Origin: Verrucomicrobiota bacterium
GTDB lineage: Bacteria; Verrucomicrobiota; Verrucomicrobiia; Opitutales; Seribacteraceae
Reading direction: 5' to 3'
Assembly: GCA_030830145.1 (NCBI GenBank)
Contig: JAURNO010000296.1
Coordinates: 1-5,680, forward strand
Length of the DNA: 5,680 bases
In this document: positions 4,808 to 5,680 of the stretch, piece by piece
Numbering within the stretch: the first letter of the stretch is position 1
How the letters are laid out: every line of letters starts with the position of its first letter
Position numbers and translations under genes: made by a program
The notes under the pieces: generated by a model
Databases searched by the model: none
Told to the model about the DNA's origin: nothing
What the model saw: only the letters and a program-made list of their open reading frames with translations

Positions 4808-5680
4808 AGATAAGAAACCCAAAGAGGATGCCGGAGCCAAAGAAGAATCAGAGGTTCCACCTTCCCCCAAACCTGCCCGCCGCCGGCGAAAACCAGTTCG
4901 TCGCGAAAATACCGGCGACGTTCCGGCGGAAGCAAGCGGGGGCACGAGGCCAAGAAAGAGTCCGTCGGCCAAGCCTTCGGCCAGAGACAGGGTGACCGAC
5001 CGGCATGAAGTCAAACCGACCGTTCGTTACCTTGCCGAGCTAAAAGGGAAGAGACCGATCGTTGGGTTGACTGCCTATGATGCGATTATGGGAAAGTTGA
5101 TTTCGGATGCCGGGGTTGATTTCATTTTGGTCGGAGACTCCGTGGGCACGACCCTTTTGGGGTATGATACTACGATTCCGGTGACGATCGAGGACATGGT
5201 TCGTCACACCTCCGCAGTCAGGCGGTCGAACCCCGCTTGCCTTTTGGTTGCCGACCTCCCGTTTGGTGAAGCGAGTCTGTCCTTTGACCGGTTGCTCGAA
5301 TCTTGCAGGAGGCTGATGCAGGAGGGCGGAGCGGATGCGGTCAAAGTGGAAGGAGGCCGAGATTTGGCGGATGACATTGAAAAGCTTGTGGCGACGGGCA
5401 TTCCCGTTCTCGGACACATCGGACTTCTTCCGCAGACAGTCAAGGCCATCGGCGGTTACAGAAAGTTTGGTACAGAGAGAAAGGAAGCGGAAAGCCTTTA
5501 CACTGATGCAATTAGTTTGGAAGAAGCGGGATGTTTCGCCGTCATTGCGGAGATGATCGAGAGCAAAGTGGCCGCTGTGTTGGCCAGCCAGATCACCCCC
5601 CCCCTCATTGGCATCGGGAGCGGACCTAATTGCGATGGGCAGATTTTGGTTACTCAGGATTTGCTTGGGCTTACGGCAAA
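4800..5680 (+). CDS. panB: Ketopantoate hydroxymethyltransferase with long basic N-terminal extension (3' end cut by window)
   Basis: 3-methyl-2-oxobutanoate hydroxymethyltransferase makes ketopantoate from 2-oxoisovalerate and methylenetetrahydrofolate, the first step of pantothenate/CoA synthesis. The catalytic domain begins near residue 72. It shows LTAYD (90-94), LVGDSVG with metal-ligand Asp113 and Ser114, then YDTTIPVT, HTSAVRR, the second metal ligand Asp152 in VADLPF, VKVEGG with Lys182 and Glu184, GHIGLLPQ with His206, catalytic Glu251, and IGIGSGPNCDGQILV. All catalytic positions match E. coli PanB. About 293 codons are visible; by comparison with E. coli (264 aa) some 40-50 residues are missing beyond the edge. 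Residues 1-70 are an unusual low-complexity tail rich in Lys, Arg, Pro, Glu, Ala and Ser (ARRRRKPVRR at 26-35), probably disordered, with no signal-peptide character. GTG 4800 is the start; a GTG at 4992 could give a near-normal-length form. The start overlaps the aldo/keto reductase end by 8 nt. Confidence 0.95.
   Translation, partial: MSEDKKPKEDAGAKEESEVPPSPKPARRRRKPVRRENTGDVPAEASGGTRPRKSPSAKPSARDRVTDRHEVKPTVRYLAELKGKRPIVGLTAYDAIMGKLISDAGVDFILVGDSVGTTLLGYDTTIPVTIEDMVRHTSAVRRSNPACLLVADLPFGEASLSFDRLLESCRRLMQEGGADAVKVEGGRDLADDIEKLVATGIPVLGHIGLLPQTVKAIGGYRKFGTERKEAESLYTDAISLEEAGCFAVIAEMIESKVAAVLASQITPPLIGIGSGPNCDGQILVTQDLLGLTA

Noticed and set aside
4800..5009. The PanB N-terminal tail read as a signal or targeting peptide
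   Set aside because: It has no hydrophobic core, no twin-arginine plus hydrophobic stretch and no lipobox. The composition is charged and proline-rich, and PanB is a cytosolic enzyme.
4319..5014. A 231-codon minus-strand open frame antisense to the aldo/keto reductase and the panB 5' end
   Set aside because: It lies opposite two clearly recognised genes, its translation is low-complexity Ser/Leu/Arg/His-rich with no family motif, and it spans the overlap of two real genes. It is a shadow.
1..5680. CRISPR arrays, tRNA/rRNA genes, insertion sequences or attachment sites
   Set aside because: No regularly spaced repeats, no tRNA-like cloverleaf segments, no transposase motifs and no long terminal or direct repeats were seen; nearly all bases belong to recognised genes.

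Overview
The window is an ordinary stretch of bacterial chromosome with six complete genes and two cut by the window edges, tightly packed and about half G+C. I see no phage, IS, CRISPR or RNA gene. The organism cannot be named with confidence. The gene content, near-absence of Shine-Dalgarno motifs before operon-leading genes, and a disordered basic tail on PanB would suit a Verrucomicrobiota-type (or related PVC) bacterium, but this is inference from general impression only.

Layout: (1) Positions 2-1561, plus strand: the C-terminal two thirds of phosphoglycerate kinase (pgk), then triose-phosphate isomerase (tpiA) 21 nt later, a classic glycolytic pair. (2) 1562-1625: a 64-nt gap between convergent genes, with two hairpins. 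(3) 1626-3686, minus strand, read right to left: a short-chain dehydrogenase (SDR), an exported PrxQ/Bcp-type peroxiredoxin, a YhbY-type CRM-domain RNA-binding protein, and a cytosolic PrxQ/Bcp peroxiredoxin. The last three are nearly fused: a 1-nt gap, then a 4-nt ATGA overlap. (4) 3687-3808: a 122-nt divergent intergenic region that should hold both promoters. (5) 3809-5680, plus strand: an AKR11-like aldo/keto reductase whose 3' end overlaps by 8 nt the GTG start of panB (ketopantoate hydroxymethyltransferase, pantothenate/CoA synthesis). panB runs off the right edge.

Functionally, the plus-strand left block is central carbon metabolism. The minus-strand operon looks like a redox-defence set with two compartment-specific peroxiredoxins around a ribosome-assembly factor. 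The right block couples an NADPH-type reductase to the first committed step of pantothenate synthesis. The points most worth a second look are the roughly 68-residue Lys/Arg/Pro/Glu/Ala-rich extension on PanB and the prx-yhbY-prx arrangement. I did not find a convincing wholly new system here.
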